A stretch of 40,381 nt of DNA from Ancylobacter dichloromethanicus (GTDB lineage: Bacteria; Pseudomonadota; Alphaproteobacteria; Rhizobiales; Xanthobacteraceae): NCBI RefSeq assembly GCF_018390645.1, contig NZ_JAHBGC010000006.1:1-40381 (forward strand), given 5' to 3'. Within the stretch, counting starts at the first letter, position 1. Every line of letters starts with the position of its first letter. Positions 8,554 through 16,090 of the stretch are shown piece by piece. The translations under genes were made by a program, and so were the position numbers. The notes beneath the pieces were generated by a model. The model ran no database searches and was not told the origin of the DNA. It was given only the letters and a program-made list of their open reading frames with translations.

Positions 8554-9236
8554 TGCGCATGAGCTTCGAGAGTGATCGCCGGGCGCCACGCGGCTTGTCG
8601 CGCCGGGGCCTGCTGTGCCTTCTTCCGCTCGCGCTCGGCGCCTGCGCCACGCGCCGGCCACCGCCCGCGCCCGCTCCGGTGGTTTCCCCCTTCGCGCCGC
8701 GCTATGGCGCGCTGGAGGACGGCGGATATCGCATCCCCGGCGTGCCGGTCGACGAGATGAAGGCGCGCAACCGGCGCACGCTGGTCGACGACCCCACCGG
8801 CCAGCCGCCGGGCACGCTGGTGGTCGACCCCGGAAACCGCTTTCTCTACCTCGTGCAGGAGAACGGCAAGGCGCTGCGCTACGGCGTCGGCGTGGGGCGG
8901 GCGGGCATGGAGTTCAGCGGCACCGCCGAGGTCGCCTACAAGCGCGCCTGGCCGCGCTGGACGCCGACACGGGACATGATCGCCCGCGAGCCGGACAAGT
9001 ACACGAAATGGGCCGGCGGCATGGAAGGGGGCGAGGCCAATCCGCTGGGCGCTCGCGCGCTCTATCTGTTCAAGGGCGGCAAGGACACGCTCTACCGCAT
9101 CCACGGCACCAACGAGCCGTGGTCGATCGGCGAGGCGGTTTCCTCCGGCTGCATCCGCATGATGAACCAGGACGTGATCGACCTCTATGGCCGCATCCCG
9201 GACGGGGCGAAGGTGGTGGTGCTCCCGGCCAGCTGA
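8553..9236 (+). CDS. L,D-transpeptidase (YkuD domain) lipoprotein
   Basis: L,D-transpeptidases make 3-3 peptidoglycan crosslinks or attach proteins to the wall. The 227-residue protein has a lipoprotein signal ending in LALGAC (lipidated Cys31) and a Pro/Ala-rich linker. Its YkuD domain (about 88-226) carries the catalytic His184 (HGTNEPWSIG) and Cys200 (SSGCIRMMNQD). A second ATG six bases downstream could also be the start. Its position behind dsbD and a DsbA-like gene suggests that the exposed catalytic cysteine may depend on periplasmic reduction, which is an inference. It converges on the next gene with only five bases between them. Confidence 0.92.
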   Translation: MRMSFESDRRAPRGLSRRGLLCLLPLALGACATRRPPPAPAPVVSPFAPRYGALEDGGYRIPGVPVDEMKARNRRTLVDDPTGQPPGTLVVDPGNRFLYLVQENGKALRYGVGVGRAGMEFSGTAEVAYKRAWPRWTPTRDMIAREPDKYTKWAGGMEGGEANPLGARALYLFKGGKDTLYRIHGTNEPWSIGEAVSSGCIRMMNQDVIDLYGRIPDGAKVVVLPAS

Positions 9237-9241
9237 GTGGT

Positions 9242-10027
9242 TCAGGCCAGAAGCGCCGAGGCGCTCTTGAACAGCATGTAGCTCGCCACCACGAAGATCA
9301 GTGTCGCGAACACCGTGGTAAGGCGCCCGGTGCGGCCGGCGAGGCGCCGGGCGAGCCTCATGCCGGCGACGCTGCCGAGCGCGCCGCCGGCGATGAAGGT
9401 GAAGGCCAGCGGCCAGTTCACCAGACCGGACAGCGCATAGTTGAACGCGGTGGTGAGGCCGAAGGCGGTGACCGCCACCAGCGAGGTGCCGACGGCGTTG
9501 AGGATCGGCATGCCGGTGGAGCCGATCAGCCCGGGCACGATGAGGAAGCCGCCGCCAATGCCGAAAAAGCCGGAAAAGGCGCCGGTGCCGAGGCCGAAGC
9601 CGAGCACTTTCGGTGCCTTCTGGCGATTGCACTCGGCACCGGGTTCGCCCGGATTGCCGCGCCCGCGCAGCATCAGCACGCCGACCACGAGCATCAGCAG
9701 GGCGAACAGCAGCAGCAGCTTCTCGCCGGCGACCAGCTTGCCGAGGCTCGACCCGGCAAAGGCGCCGACGATACCGGCGGCGGCGTACATGCCGCCGCAG
9801 CGCCATTTCACCGTCCCGGCCCGGGCATGGCTCAACAGGCCGGCCGCCGCGTTGATGGCGACGGCGAAGGCGCTGGTGCCGATGGCGATGTGCGGGTTGC
9901 GCACGCCGACGAGATAGACCATCAGCGGCACGGCGAGGATCGAGCCGCCGCCGCCGACCAGCCCGAGCGTGAAGCCGACGAGCACGCCGGCGCCGGCGCC
10001 GAGCCCGTATTGCAGCGGATCGAGCAT
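9242..10027 (-). CDS. TauE/SafE-family sulfite/anion exporter
   Basis: This 261-residue membrane protein has about eight hydrophobic segments and the TauE/SafE signature repeats (VGFTLGLVGGGGSILAVPL at the N-terminus and GAFSGFFGIGGGFLIVPGL in the second half). Members export sulfite, sulfoacetate or related anions. I use the ATG at 10027, whose ATGA overlaps the stop of the SQR gene; a longer reading frame to 10075 would overlap that gene by 49 bases. Placed last in a sulfide/persulfide oxidation operon, it probably exports the sulfite made by Blh. Confidence 0.9.
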   Translation of the reverse strand: MLDPLQYGLGAGAGVLVGFTLGLVGGGGSILAVPLMVYLVGVRNPHIAIGTSAFAVAINAAAGLLSHARAGTVKWRCGGMYAAAGIVGAFAGSSLGKLVAGEKLLLLFALLMLVVGVLMLRGRGNPGEPGAECNRQKAPKVLGFGLGTGAFSGFFGIGGGFLIVPGLIGSTGMPILNAVGTSLVAVTAFGLTTAFNYALSGLVNWPLAFTFIAGGALGSVAGMRLARRLAGRTGRLTTVFATLIFVVASYMLFKSASALLA

Positions 10028-11721
10028 CACGCGGCCTCGCGGTCCGGCACGATCGGCTGCGGCTCGCACAGCCATTCCCGCCCCTTCAGCATGGCGTGCC
10101 AGTAGATCGGCGGCAGCATGCGGTCCTTGAGGAACCAGGCGAGGCGGGTCGGGCGGGTGCCGTCGAGCAGCCAGCGCGGGAAGGTGGGCAGCAGCGCGCC
10201 GCCATAGCCGAACTCGGCCAGCACGATCTTGCCGCGCTCGACGGTGAGCGGGCAGGAGCCATAGCCGTCATACTGCGCGGCGGGGGCCTTGCCCTCCAGC
10301 GCCGCCAGCACGTTGACCGCCACCACCGGCGCCTGCTTGCGGGCGGCGGCGGCGGTCTTGGCGTTCGGCGTGCTGGCGGCATCGCCGAGGGCGAAGACGT
10401 CGGGGTGGCGCGCATGGCGCAGCGTCGCCGGGTCGACCTCGATCCAGCCGCCGGCACCCGCCAGCGGGCTGGCGGCGACGGCATCGAGCGGCTTCTGCGG
10501 CGGCACGGCGTGCAGCATGTCGAAGGCGCGCTCCACCCGCTCAGTGGCGCCATCGGCCCCCTTGCGCTCGAAGGTGGCGACCTGCGCCCCGCCATCGACG
10601 GCGACGAGGGTGGAGCCGAAATTGAGGTCGATGCCGTAGCGCTTCACATAGTCCATCAGCGCCGGCACATAGGCCGGCACGCCGAACAGCACGCCCCCCG
10701 CATTGTGGAACTCCACCTGCATGCGCGGCAGGACGCCGGCCCCCCGCCAGATGTCGCAGGAGAGGTACATCGCCTTCTGCGGCGCGCCGGCGCATTTGAT
10801 CGGCATGGCCGGCTGCGTGAACAGGGCGCGGCCGGACTTCACCGTGCTGGCGAGGCGGAAGGTGTAGGGGGCGAGGTCGAAGCGGTAATTGGAGGTGACG
10901 CCGTTGTGGCCGAGCGCCTCGGGAAGGCCGGGAATGGCCTCCCACGCCAGCCGCAGCCCAGGCGCGGCGACCAGTACCCGGTAGCGCAGGCAAGAGCCGT
11001 CCGCCAGCGCCACCTCCTTCGCCTCCGGCAGGAAGCCGGCGGCGGCCTGTCTTATCCAGGTGACGGCGTCGGGCATCACCGCGCCCATCGGCACCCGGGT
11101 GGTTTCCGGCTGGAACACGCCGGCGCCGACCATGGTCCAGCCGGGCTGGTAGTAATGGCATTCCGCCGGCTCGACGATGGCGATGTCCAGCGAGGGCCGG
11201 CGTTTCAGCAGGCTCGACGCGGTGGCGATACCCGCCGCCCCGCCGCCGACGATGACCACGTCGTAGATCTTCGCCGTGCCGGCGCCGCCGATGCGGGAGG
11301 CCGCGGCACGCGCGGCGAGGCGCGCGCGCTGGCCCGAGAGGTCGCAGCCGGCGGCGGAGGTCAGCGCCAGGATGTCGTCCGGGCCGCGCCGGTCCGCTTC
11401 GGCCAGCGCCCACAGCGTCGCCGCCCGCGTACCGCTGCGGCAATAGCCGAGCACGGGTCCGGGAAGGCGGTCGAGCATGGTGCGCATGGTGGCCACGTCG
11501 GCATCGGCATAGGTGCCGGGGGTCACCGGAATATGGACGAAGGCCATGCCCAGCGCCTCGGCCAGGGTGGCTATTTCGCTGGCCGGCAGTTGTCCCGGCT
11601 CCTCGCCATCGGGACGGGCGCAGATGATCGCGCGGAAGCCGGAAGCCGCGGCCTGCGCGAGGGATGCGTCGTCCAATGGGCCGGACACGTGAAATTCCGG
11701 CACGATCTGTTTCGACGTCAT
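10027..11721 (-). CDS. Fusion of phosphatase-like sulfurtransferase domain and sulfide:quinone oxidoreductase-like flavoprotein
   Basis: The 564-residue protein joins two domains. Residues 1 to about 135 form a TIGR01244/DUF442-type, tyrosine-phosphatase-like domain with a CRSGTR loop (Cys94) thought to act as a sulfurtransferase. Residues about 150-560 form an SQR-like flavoprotein with the FAD motif VVIVGGGAAGIATA (155-168). The cysteine in PIKCAGAPQK (Cys310) matches the first catalytic cysteine of type II SQR. In the GDxxxxPxxKTAAA motif, where mitochondrial SQR carries its second cysteine after GD, this protein has alanine. That leaves its sulfide-oxidising mechanism uncertain; nearby cysteines (322, and near the C-terminus) might substitute. 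It lies between blh and the TauE/SafE gene, as in BigR-controlled operons. Confidence 0.88.
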   Translation of the reverse strand: MTSKQIVPEFHVSGPLDDASLAQAAASGFRAIICARPDGEEPGQLPASEIATLAEALGMAFVHIPVTPGTYADADVATMRTMLDRLPGPVLGYCRSGTRAATLWALAEADRRGPDDILALTSAAGCDLSGQRARLAARAAASRIGGAGTAKIYDVVIVGGGAAGIATASSLLKRRPSLDIAIVEPAECHYYQPGWTMVGAGVFQPETTRVPMGAVMPDAVTWIRQAAAGFLPEAKEVALADGSCLRYRVLVAAPGLRLAWEAIPGLPEALGHNGVTSNYRFDLAPYTFRLASTVKSGRALFTQPAMPIKCAGAPQKAMYLSCDIWRGAGVLPRMQVEFHNAGGVLFGVPAYVPALMDYVKRYGIDLNFGSTLVAVDGGAQVATFERKGADGATERVERAFDMLHAVPPQKPLDAVAASPLAGAGGWIEVDPATLRHARHPDVFALGDAASTPNAKTAAAARKQAPVVAVNVLAALEGKAPAAQYDGYGSCPLTVERGKIVLAEFGYGGALLPTFPRWLLDGTRPTRLAWFLKDRMLPPIYWHAMLKGREWLCEPQPIVPDREAA

Positions 11722-11803
11722 GGCGTTTCTCGATCTTCGTTGGATGTGTTGATTGGTCGACTGATCGCTGGCGTTGGCGTTGGCGCGCCGGTTGCGAGCG
11801 GTC

Positions 11804-12739
11804 TCAGAGCGTGTCGAGCGGCAGCTTCAGGTAGCGCCGGCCATTCTCTTCCGGTTCGGGAAGGTTGCCGGCGCGCATGTTCACCTGCACCGAGGGCAGG
11901 ATCAGCTTGGGCATGGAGAGCGTGGCGTCGCGCCGGGTGCGCATGTCGACGAAGGCGTCCTCGTCCACGCCGTCGCGGGCATGGACGTTGCCGGCGCGCT
12001 CGGCGCCGACCGTGGTTTCCCAGGCATAGGTGTCGCGGCCCGGCGCCTTGTAGTCGTGGCAGAGGAACAGCCGGGTCTCGTCCGGCAGCGACAGCAGGCG
12101 GCGGATCGAGTGGTAGAGCTGGCGCGCATCGCCGCCGGGGAAATCGGCGCGGGCGGTGCCGAAATCCGGCATGAACAGCGTATCGCCGGTGAACACGACG
12201 TCGCCGATCACATAGGCCATGTCGGCCGGCGTGTGGCCGGGCACGTGCAGCACCATGGCCGGAATGGAGCCGACGCTGAACGTATCGCCATCCTCGAACA
12301 GACGGTCGAATTCGGAGCCGTCGCGGGCGAATTCGGTGCCGAAATTGAAGATCTTCCCGAACACGTTCTGGACGGTGACGATCTCCCGTCCGATGGCGAG
12401 TTTGCCGCCCAATTCGCGCTGGATGTAGGGCGCGGCGGAGAGGTGGTCGGCATGGGCGTGGCTTTCCAGCAGCCAGTCGACCGTCAGGCCCTCCTTCTTC
12501 ACGAAGGCGATGATCGCGTCGGCCGAGGCGGTGGAGGTGCGTCCCGACGCCGCGTCGAAATCCAGCACGCTGTCGACGATGGCGGCCCGCCGGGTGGCGG
12601 GGTCGTGGATGACGTAGCTCGCGGTGTTGGTCGGCTCGTCGAAGAAGGCTTCCACCGCGAGGCGGTTGTCGCTCGCGCGGGCGGCGCGGATCTGGGCGGC
12701 GGCCTGTTCGAGATGCGGATCGGGGATCGGGTCGGTCAT
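11804..12739 (-). CDS. blh: Persulfide dioxygenase, Blh type (metallo-beta-lactamase fold)
   Basis: Blh/ETHE1 enzymes oxidise glutathione persulfide to sulfite with non-heme iron. The 311-residue protein carries the metal motif SHAHADHLSAAP in the N-terminal half, the histidine in VPGHTPADM, the aspartate in FTGDTLFMPDFGTARADFPG and the final histidine in FLCHDYK. The FGTARADFPGG loop is typical of this branch. A GGAGG ribosome-binding site precedes the ATG. It is the first gene of the operon with the SQR-like fusion and TauE/SafE genes, and an AT-rich palindrome lies just upstream. Its product sulfite could leave by TauE/SafE. Confidence 0.93.
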   Translation of the reverse strand: MTDPIPDPHLEQAAAQIRAARASDNRLAVEAFFDEPTNTASYVIHDPATRRAAIVDSVLDFDAASGRTSTASADAIIAFVKKEGLTVDWLLESHAHADHLSAAPYIQRELGGKLAIGREIVTVQNVFGKIFNFGTEFARDGSEFDRLFEDGDTFSVGSIPAMVLHVPGHTPADMAYVIGDVVFTGDTLFMPDFGTARADFPGGDARQLYHSIRRLLSLPDETRLFLCHDYKAPGRDTYAWETTVGAERAGNVHARDGVDEDAFVDMRTRRDATLSMPKLILPSVQVNMRAGNLPEPEENGRRYLKLPLDTL

Positions 12740-12773
12740 TGGCGTTCCTCCGGAGACTTCATAAGTTTCATAT

Positions 12774-12798
12774 TTACATAATCTATGTAATTGTAAAT
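12774..12798. promoter_or_regulatory. Candidate BigR/ArsR-type operator upstream of blh
   Basis: TTACATA (12774-12780) and TATGTAA (12784-12790) form a perfect 7-bp inverted repeat with a three-base centre. An additional TTGTAAAT follows (12791-12798), mirroring ATTTACA on the left. It is an AT-rich island in GC-rich DNA, 35 bases upstream of blh and 40 bases upstream of the divergent peroxiredoxin gene. ArsR-family persulfide sensors control blh operons from such sites. Which of the two ArsR proteins of this window binds it cannot be told by eye. Confidence 0.62.
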
Positions 12799-12838
12799 CC
12801 GTATTGCGTCACTTTCGCGCTGAGGGCAATCAGGGGGC

Positions 12839-13492
12839 ATGACAGGGGAACTTCCGTCCGAGAGCCGATTCGCCGCCACCGCACCGCGCCCGCTGCGGAT
12901 CGGCGATGCCGCGCCGGTGTTCAGCGCCCGCTCGACGCAAGGGCAGGTCCAGCTCAGCGACTACCGGGGGCGCTGGCTGGTGCTGTTCTCGCACCCGGCG
13001 GACTTCACCCCGGTCTGCACCAGCGAGTTCATCGCGCTGGCCCGGCTGGCGCCGCGCTTCGAGGCGATCGACGTCGCGCTGATGGGGCTGTCGGTGGACA
13101 GCCTGTTTTCCCATTTGGGCTGGCTGCGGGCGATCCGCGGCGCTTTCGACGTTGAGGTGCCGTTTCCGGTGGTGGAGGACACCTCGCTCGTCATCAGCCG
13201 CGCCTATGGCATGCTGGACGAGACGGCGCAGGATTCCTCGACCGTGCGGGCGAGCTATTTCATCGACCCGGACGGCATCGTCCGCGCCATTCAGTGGTAC
13301 CCGATGTCGGTCGGCCGCTCGGCGGCGGAGATGCTGCGCCTCGCCGCCGCGCTGAGGCGCGTCGAACTGGGCGACGCCGTGACACCGGAGGGCTGGGAGC
13401 CCGGCGACCCGGTGCTCCGCCCGCTTACCGACGAGACGCTGTTGTCGGACGAGGACCCGGCCTGGTTCTGCCGCACCGTGGAGCGCGGGTGA
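12839..13492 (+). CDS. Peroxiredoxin (Prx6/AhpC-TSA family)
   Basis: The 217-residue thiol peroxidase has the peroxidatic motif HPADFTPVCTSEF with Cys60, a catalytic arginine region near ASYFIDPDG, and the extended C-terminal domain of the Prx6 group. A second cysteine, Cys211, lies six residues from the C-terminus in WFCRTV and could resolve the sulfenate. It has a purine-rich ribosome-binding site (AGGGGG). It faces the blh operon across a shared AT-rich palindrome and is followed 18 bases later by an arsR gene, so peroxide or polysulfide detoxification under sulfur control is plausible. Confidence 0.92.
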   Translation: MTGELPSESRFAATAPRPLRIGDAAPVFSARSTQGQVQLSDYRGRWLVLFSHPADFTPVCTSEFIALARLAPRFEAIDVALMGLSVDSLFSHLGWLRAIRGAFDVEVPFPVVEDTSLVISRAYGMLDETAQDSSTVRASYFIDPDGIVRAIQWYPMSVGRSAAEMLRLAAALRRVELGDAVTPEGWEPGDPVLRPLTDETLLSDEDPAWFCRTVERG

Positions 13493-13510
13493 CGCAATGG
13501 CGCTGAAACC

Positions 13511-13939
13511 ATGGCGCTGACCCGCGAGGAAGCCGACAAGGCGGTTGAGAAGCTGCGGAGCTACGGGCAGCCGCAGCGGCTGATGATCCTCTCCCATCTC
13601 CGTTCCGGCGAGATGACCGTGGGCGAGATCGACGGCGCCACCGGCATCGGCCAGCCGGCGCTCAGCCAGCAGCTCGGCGAATTGCGGCGGGCCGGGCTGG
13701 TCGCCACCCGGCGGGCCGCCAAGCAGGTTTTCTATCGGCTTGCCGATGCCGGCGTGGAGCAGTGCGTGCGCAGCATCGAGGCGCAGTTCGGCGAAGTACC
13801 GGCCGCCGATGTGCCGGCCGCCGATGTGCCGCTACCCGCCCCGCCTCAGCCGGTTTCTGTGGCGCCGCCGCGAAGCGCGCGCAACCGCAGCGCCGCCCTG
13901 TTCGCCCGCATCGTGCGGCCCGCCGGCCCGTCGGCGTAG
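13511..13939 (+). CDS. ArsR-family transcriptional regulator lacking the redox cysteine pair
   Basis: The 142-residue protein has an ArsR winged helix at about 10-80, with helix-turn-helix around GIGQPALSQQLGELRRAGLV. Where BigR/SqrR proteins have the first sensing cysteine (LLCLL context) it has serine 28, and no cysteine lies 66 residues further on. Its only cysteine is Cys85. After residue 95 it carries an unusual Pro/Ala/Arg-rich tail that contains a tandem VPAAD repeat encoded by a duplicated 15-base unit (13796-13825). It follows the peroxiredoxin gene closely and is probably cotranscribed. The target may be the shared blh/peroxiredoxin palindrome. Confidence 0.85.
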   Translation: MALTREEADKAVEKLRSYGQPQRLMILSHLRSGEMTVGEIDGATGIGQPALSQQLGELRRAGLVATRRAAKQVFYRLADAGVEQCVRSIEAQFGEVPAADVPAADVPLPAPPQPVSVAPPRSARNRSAALFARIVRPAGPSA

Positions 13940-13948
13940 GCCGCGCTC

Positions 13949-13964
13949 GGTCGGGCCACCGACC
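13949..13964. terminator. Short GC hairpin between converging genes
   Basis: GGTCGG and CCGACC form a 6-bp stem with a four-base loop in the 32-base gap between the converging arsR and yeeE genes. There is no T-run, so function as a terminator is only suggested by position. Confidence 0.3.
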
Positions 13965-13971
13965 CGCGGCC

Positions 13972-15096
13972 TCAGGAGCGCGGGCGCCGACCGCCGGCCA
14001 CACGCGATCGTATGGGCTGGGTCCGGCTGGCCGGCAGGAAGAACAGCGCCCGTCCCTCGACCAGGAAGGCGATGCCGAGCCGGGCGCCGAGCATCATGCC
14101 GCCGACCGCGAGCGGGAAGGACAGGGCGAGCAGCGAGCCGGCGGTGATCCCCTGCCCGATGGTGCAGCCGCCGCACAGCACGCCGCCGACGCCCATCAGC
14201 ACCGCGCCCAGCAGGTGCCGCTTCATTTCGCGCGCGTCGTCGAACGCCTCCCAGCGGAACTCGTCGCCCGACCGCGCGGCGGCGAAGGCGCCCAGAATGA
14301 CGCCGGCGATCGAACCGGTGCCGAAATTCAGCAGCGCCGCGCCGTCGAGCAGCAGCCCGTTCAGGGTGATCGCCACCGGCGCGACGAAGGTCAGGCTCTG
14401 CGGCCGTGCCGCCTGCATGAATTCGTCGACCAGATACTGGGTTGCCAGCCACCCGCCGATGACCCCGGCGCCGAGCACGAACCCGGCCGCGAGCAGGCGC
14501 CGCGCCTTGCGCAGGCGCGCGTCGGTCACCGCCAGCGCGATGAGGACGGCGGCGATGCCGGCGGCCAGGAGCGCGCGGCCCGGCAGGCCGAGCAGCGGGT
14601 CCAGCAGCCCGGGCAGGTCCGCCCGGCCGGAATCCGTCATCGTCAGCGCCCAGGCCTCGCCGAAGCCGATCCGGTAGGTCGCCAGCGTGCCGCGCAGCAT
14701 GGCGTAGGCGGTGGCGCCGAAGACGAGCAGCACGACCAGGCTGCGCAGGTCGCCCGAGCCGAGTCGGACGCAGCTCCCGAACGCGCAGGTGCCGACCAGC
14801 GCCATGCCGAGGCCGAACATCACCCCGCCCAGCGCGATGCCGATCCAGGGCAGGGCACCGGGCACGTAGGGGGTCGCCTGCGGATCGAGCAGGCCGGTCA
14901 GCACCAGCAACTGCGTGCCGGCGACGGCGACGCCGAGCGCCAGGCCGAACACCCGCAGGCGGCGGGTGTCGGAACCCACCAGCGCATCCTCGACCGCGCC
15001 GAAGCTGCACAGCCGCGCGCGCCGCGTGGTGAAGCCCACGGCGGCGCCGATGGCGAGGCCGGCCAGGGCGGCCCACCAGGCATTGAGGTCGTCCAT
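13972..15096 (-). CDS. YeeE/YedE (TsuA-like) thiosulfate transporter
   Basis: The 374-residue membrane protein has many hydrophobic segments and two related halves. The cysteines that relay thiosulfate in TsuA-type proteins appear in the expected settings: RLCSFGAVED in the first segments, GTCAFGSCVRLGSGDLRSL in mid first half, and CGGCTIGQGITAGS near the C-terminus. Many BigR-type operons split this family into two short genes; here it is a single full-length chain. It begins 68 bases after soxR on the same strand, with a good GGGAGG ribosome-binding site, so soxS-soxR-yeeE may be one transcript. It would bring thiosulfate into the cytoplasm, in contrast to the periplasmic Sox route. Confidence 0.9.
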   Translation of the reverse strand: MDDLNAWWAALAGLAIGAAVGFTTRRARLCSFGAVEDALVGSDTRRLRVFGLALGVAVAGTQLLVLTGLLDPQATPYVPGALPWIGIALGGVMFGLGMALVGTCAFGSCVRLGSGDLRSLVVLLVFGATAYAMLRGTLATYRIGFGEAWALTMTDSGRADLPGLLDPLLGLPGRALLAAGIAAVLIALAVTDARLRKARRLLAAGFVLGAGVIGGWLATQYLVDEFMQAARPQSLTFVAPVAITLNGLLLDGAALLNFGTGSIAGVILGAFAAARSGDEFRWEAFDDAREMKRHLLGAVLMGVGGVLCGGCTIGQGITAGSLLALSFPLAVGGMMLGARLGIAFLVEGRALFFLPASRTQPIRSRVAGGRRPRS

Positions 15097-15164
15097 TGCG
15101 CCCGGTCCTCCCGTACCATGGCTCCCGCGGGCATTGTTGCCCGTCCGGCCGGCGCTGTTGCGGC

Positions 15165-15533
15165 TCAGTCTTCCTTGGTCCCGCAGAAAATGTCGTAGAT
15201 CACCCCGATCAGCCGCCGCACATCTTCGTCGGCGAGGCTGTAATAGACCGTCTTTCCCTCGCGGCGGGTGGAGACGAGGTCGTCCAGCCGCAGCCGGGCG
15301 AGCTGCTGCGACACGGTCGGCTGGCGCAGCGAAAGGATGTTCTCAAGCTCGGTGACGGAGCGTTCGCGCTCCGCCAGCAAGCAGAGCAGCAACAGGCGGT
15401 TTTCATGCGAGACCGCCTTGAGGAAGTCGCTCGCCTCCCGCGCATTGCGCATGAGCCGGTCGAGCTCGGGCGAGACCTCGGGGCCGTTGCGCAGCTCGTC
15501 CTCAATGCGTTTCGAAACGATTCCGGTCATCAT
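15165..15533 (-). CDS. soxR: ArsR-family sulfur-responsive repressor SoxR (BigR/SqrR-like)
   Basis: The 122-residue winged-helix regulator has cysteines at 51 (NRLLLLCLL) and 117 (YDIFCGT). Their spacing of 66 residues equals that of the persulfide-sensing pairs in SqrR (Cys41/107) and BigR (Cys42/108), so intramolecular tetrasulfide or disulfide sensing is expected. The recognition helix lies around RQPTVSQQLARLRLDDLV. It should not be confused with the MerR-type redox SoxR of enterobacteria. Adjacent ATG codons at 15533 and 15530 are both possible starts, and a GTG lies directly before. It sits downstream of soxS and divergent from soxVW, as in Paracoccus. Likely targets are the shared motifs at 16030 and 21863. 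Confidence 0.9.
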   Translation of the reverse strand: MMTGIVSKRIEDELRNGPEVSPELDRLMRNAREASDFLKAVSHENRLLLLCLLAERERSVTELENILSLRQPTVSQQLARLRLDDLVSTRREGKTVYYSLADEDVRRLIGVIYDIFCGTKED

Positions 15534-15583
15534 CACGCCGCCTTCAACTCCAGCTTATCGGACTCGCTCCACCAGCAACAGCG

Positions 15584-15985
15584 TCACGGTATCCGGGACA
15601 ATTTCTTCGTCATCTCCGCCAGCAGCCCCCAGAAGGCCGCTTCGCCGGCATAGCCGGGAATGCGCCCCACTTCCTGCCCGTCCTCGACCAGCACGAAGGT
15701 CGGGGCGTAGCGCACCGGCGCGGCTAGCGTGGCGAACGCCGCATCCTCGTCGCCCAGCGCGACCCGCCGCAGCGGCGCGAGGCGCCCTTCCTCCGTCCGG
15801 GAATAGAGCGGGGCGATCTCGCGCTCGAAGCGCTGGCACCAGACGCAGCCCGCCTGTTCGAACACCAGCAGCTCGGCGGCGCACGCCGGCGCGGCGCCGG
15901 CCATCGCCGCCAGGACGGCCGCGGCACCAGCGACAACCGCCAAGCCGCGCCATCCGCTCATCTTCCCGTGAACCCGTACCTGCAT
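15584..15985 (-). CDS. soxS: SoxS, periplasmic thioredoxin-like protein
   Basis: SoxS is a small exported thioredoxin-fold protein that reactivates SoxYZ in Paracoccus. The 133-residue protein has a signal peptide ending near ACAAELL, a Cys-Val-Trp-Cys active site (QAGCVWCQRF) and a cis-proline motif YAPTFVL. The ATG at 15985 gives a signal with a short N-terminal extension; the ATG at 15961 is an alternative. It lies between soxR (48 bases downstream) and the divergent soxV, the position held by soxS in the Paracoccus cluster. SoxV probably reduces it. Confidence 0.87.
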   Translation of the reverse strand: MQVRVHGKMSGWRGLAVVAGAAAVLAAMAGAAPACAAELLVFEQAGCVWCQRFEREIAPLYSRTEEGRLAPLRRVALGDEDAAFATLAAPVRYAPTFVLVEDGQEVGRIPGYAGEAAFWGLLAEMTKKLSRIP

Positions 15986-16009
15986 GGCCCCTGCCGGATG
16001 ACGTCACAT

Positions 16010-16046
16010 CGCATTCGTTATATAAACGCATTCGAATATGAATACG
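16010..16046. promoter_or_regulatory. Candidate SoxR operator between soxS and soxV
   Basis: This AT-rich segment contains CGCATTCG twice (16010-16017 and 16027-16034), 17 bases apart. ATTCGAATATGAATA (16030-16044) matches the sequence before soxC at 14 of 15 positions. It lies between the divergent soxRS and soxVW genes. SoxR of other alphaproteobacteria is known to bind the soxS-soxV intergenic region. Confidence 0.62.
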
Positions 16047-16090
16047 ATGGTCAATCCGTCGCAGAGCGGGATCGTCCGTGGGGAAACGCC

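Noticed and set aside
10096..12174. A 692-codon plus-strand open frame opposite the SQR-like and blh genes
   Set aside because: It is antisense to two well-supported genes, is low-complexity Arg/Gly/His-rich, and is a by-product of high GC at third codon positions.
13497..13520. Duplicated ATGGCGCTGA (13497 and 13511) at the arsR start
   Set aside because: The first copy is out of frame and leads nowhere; I treat it as coincidence or a trivial duplication.
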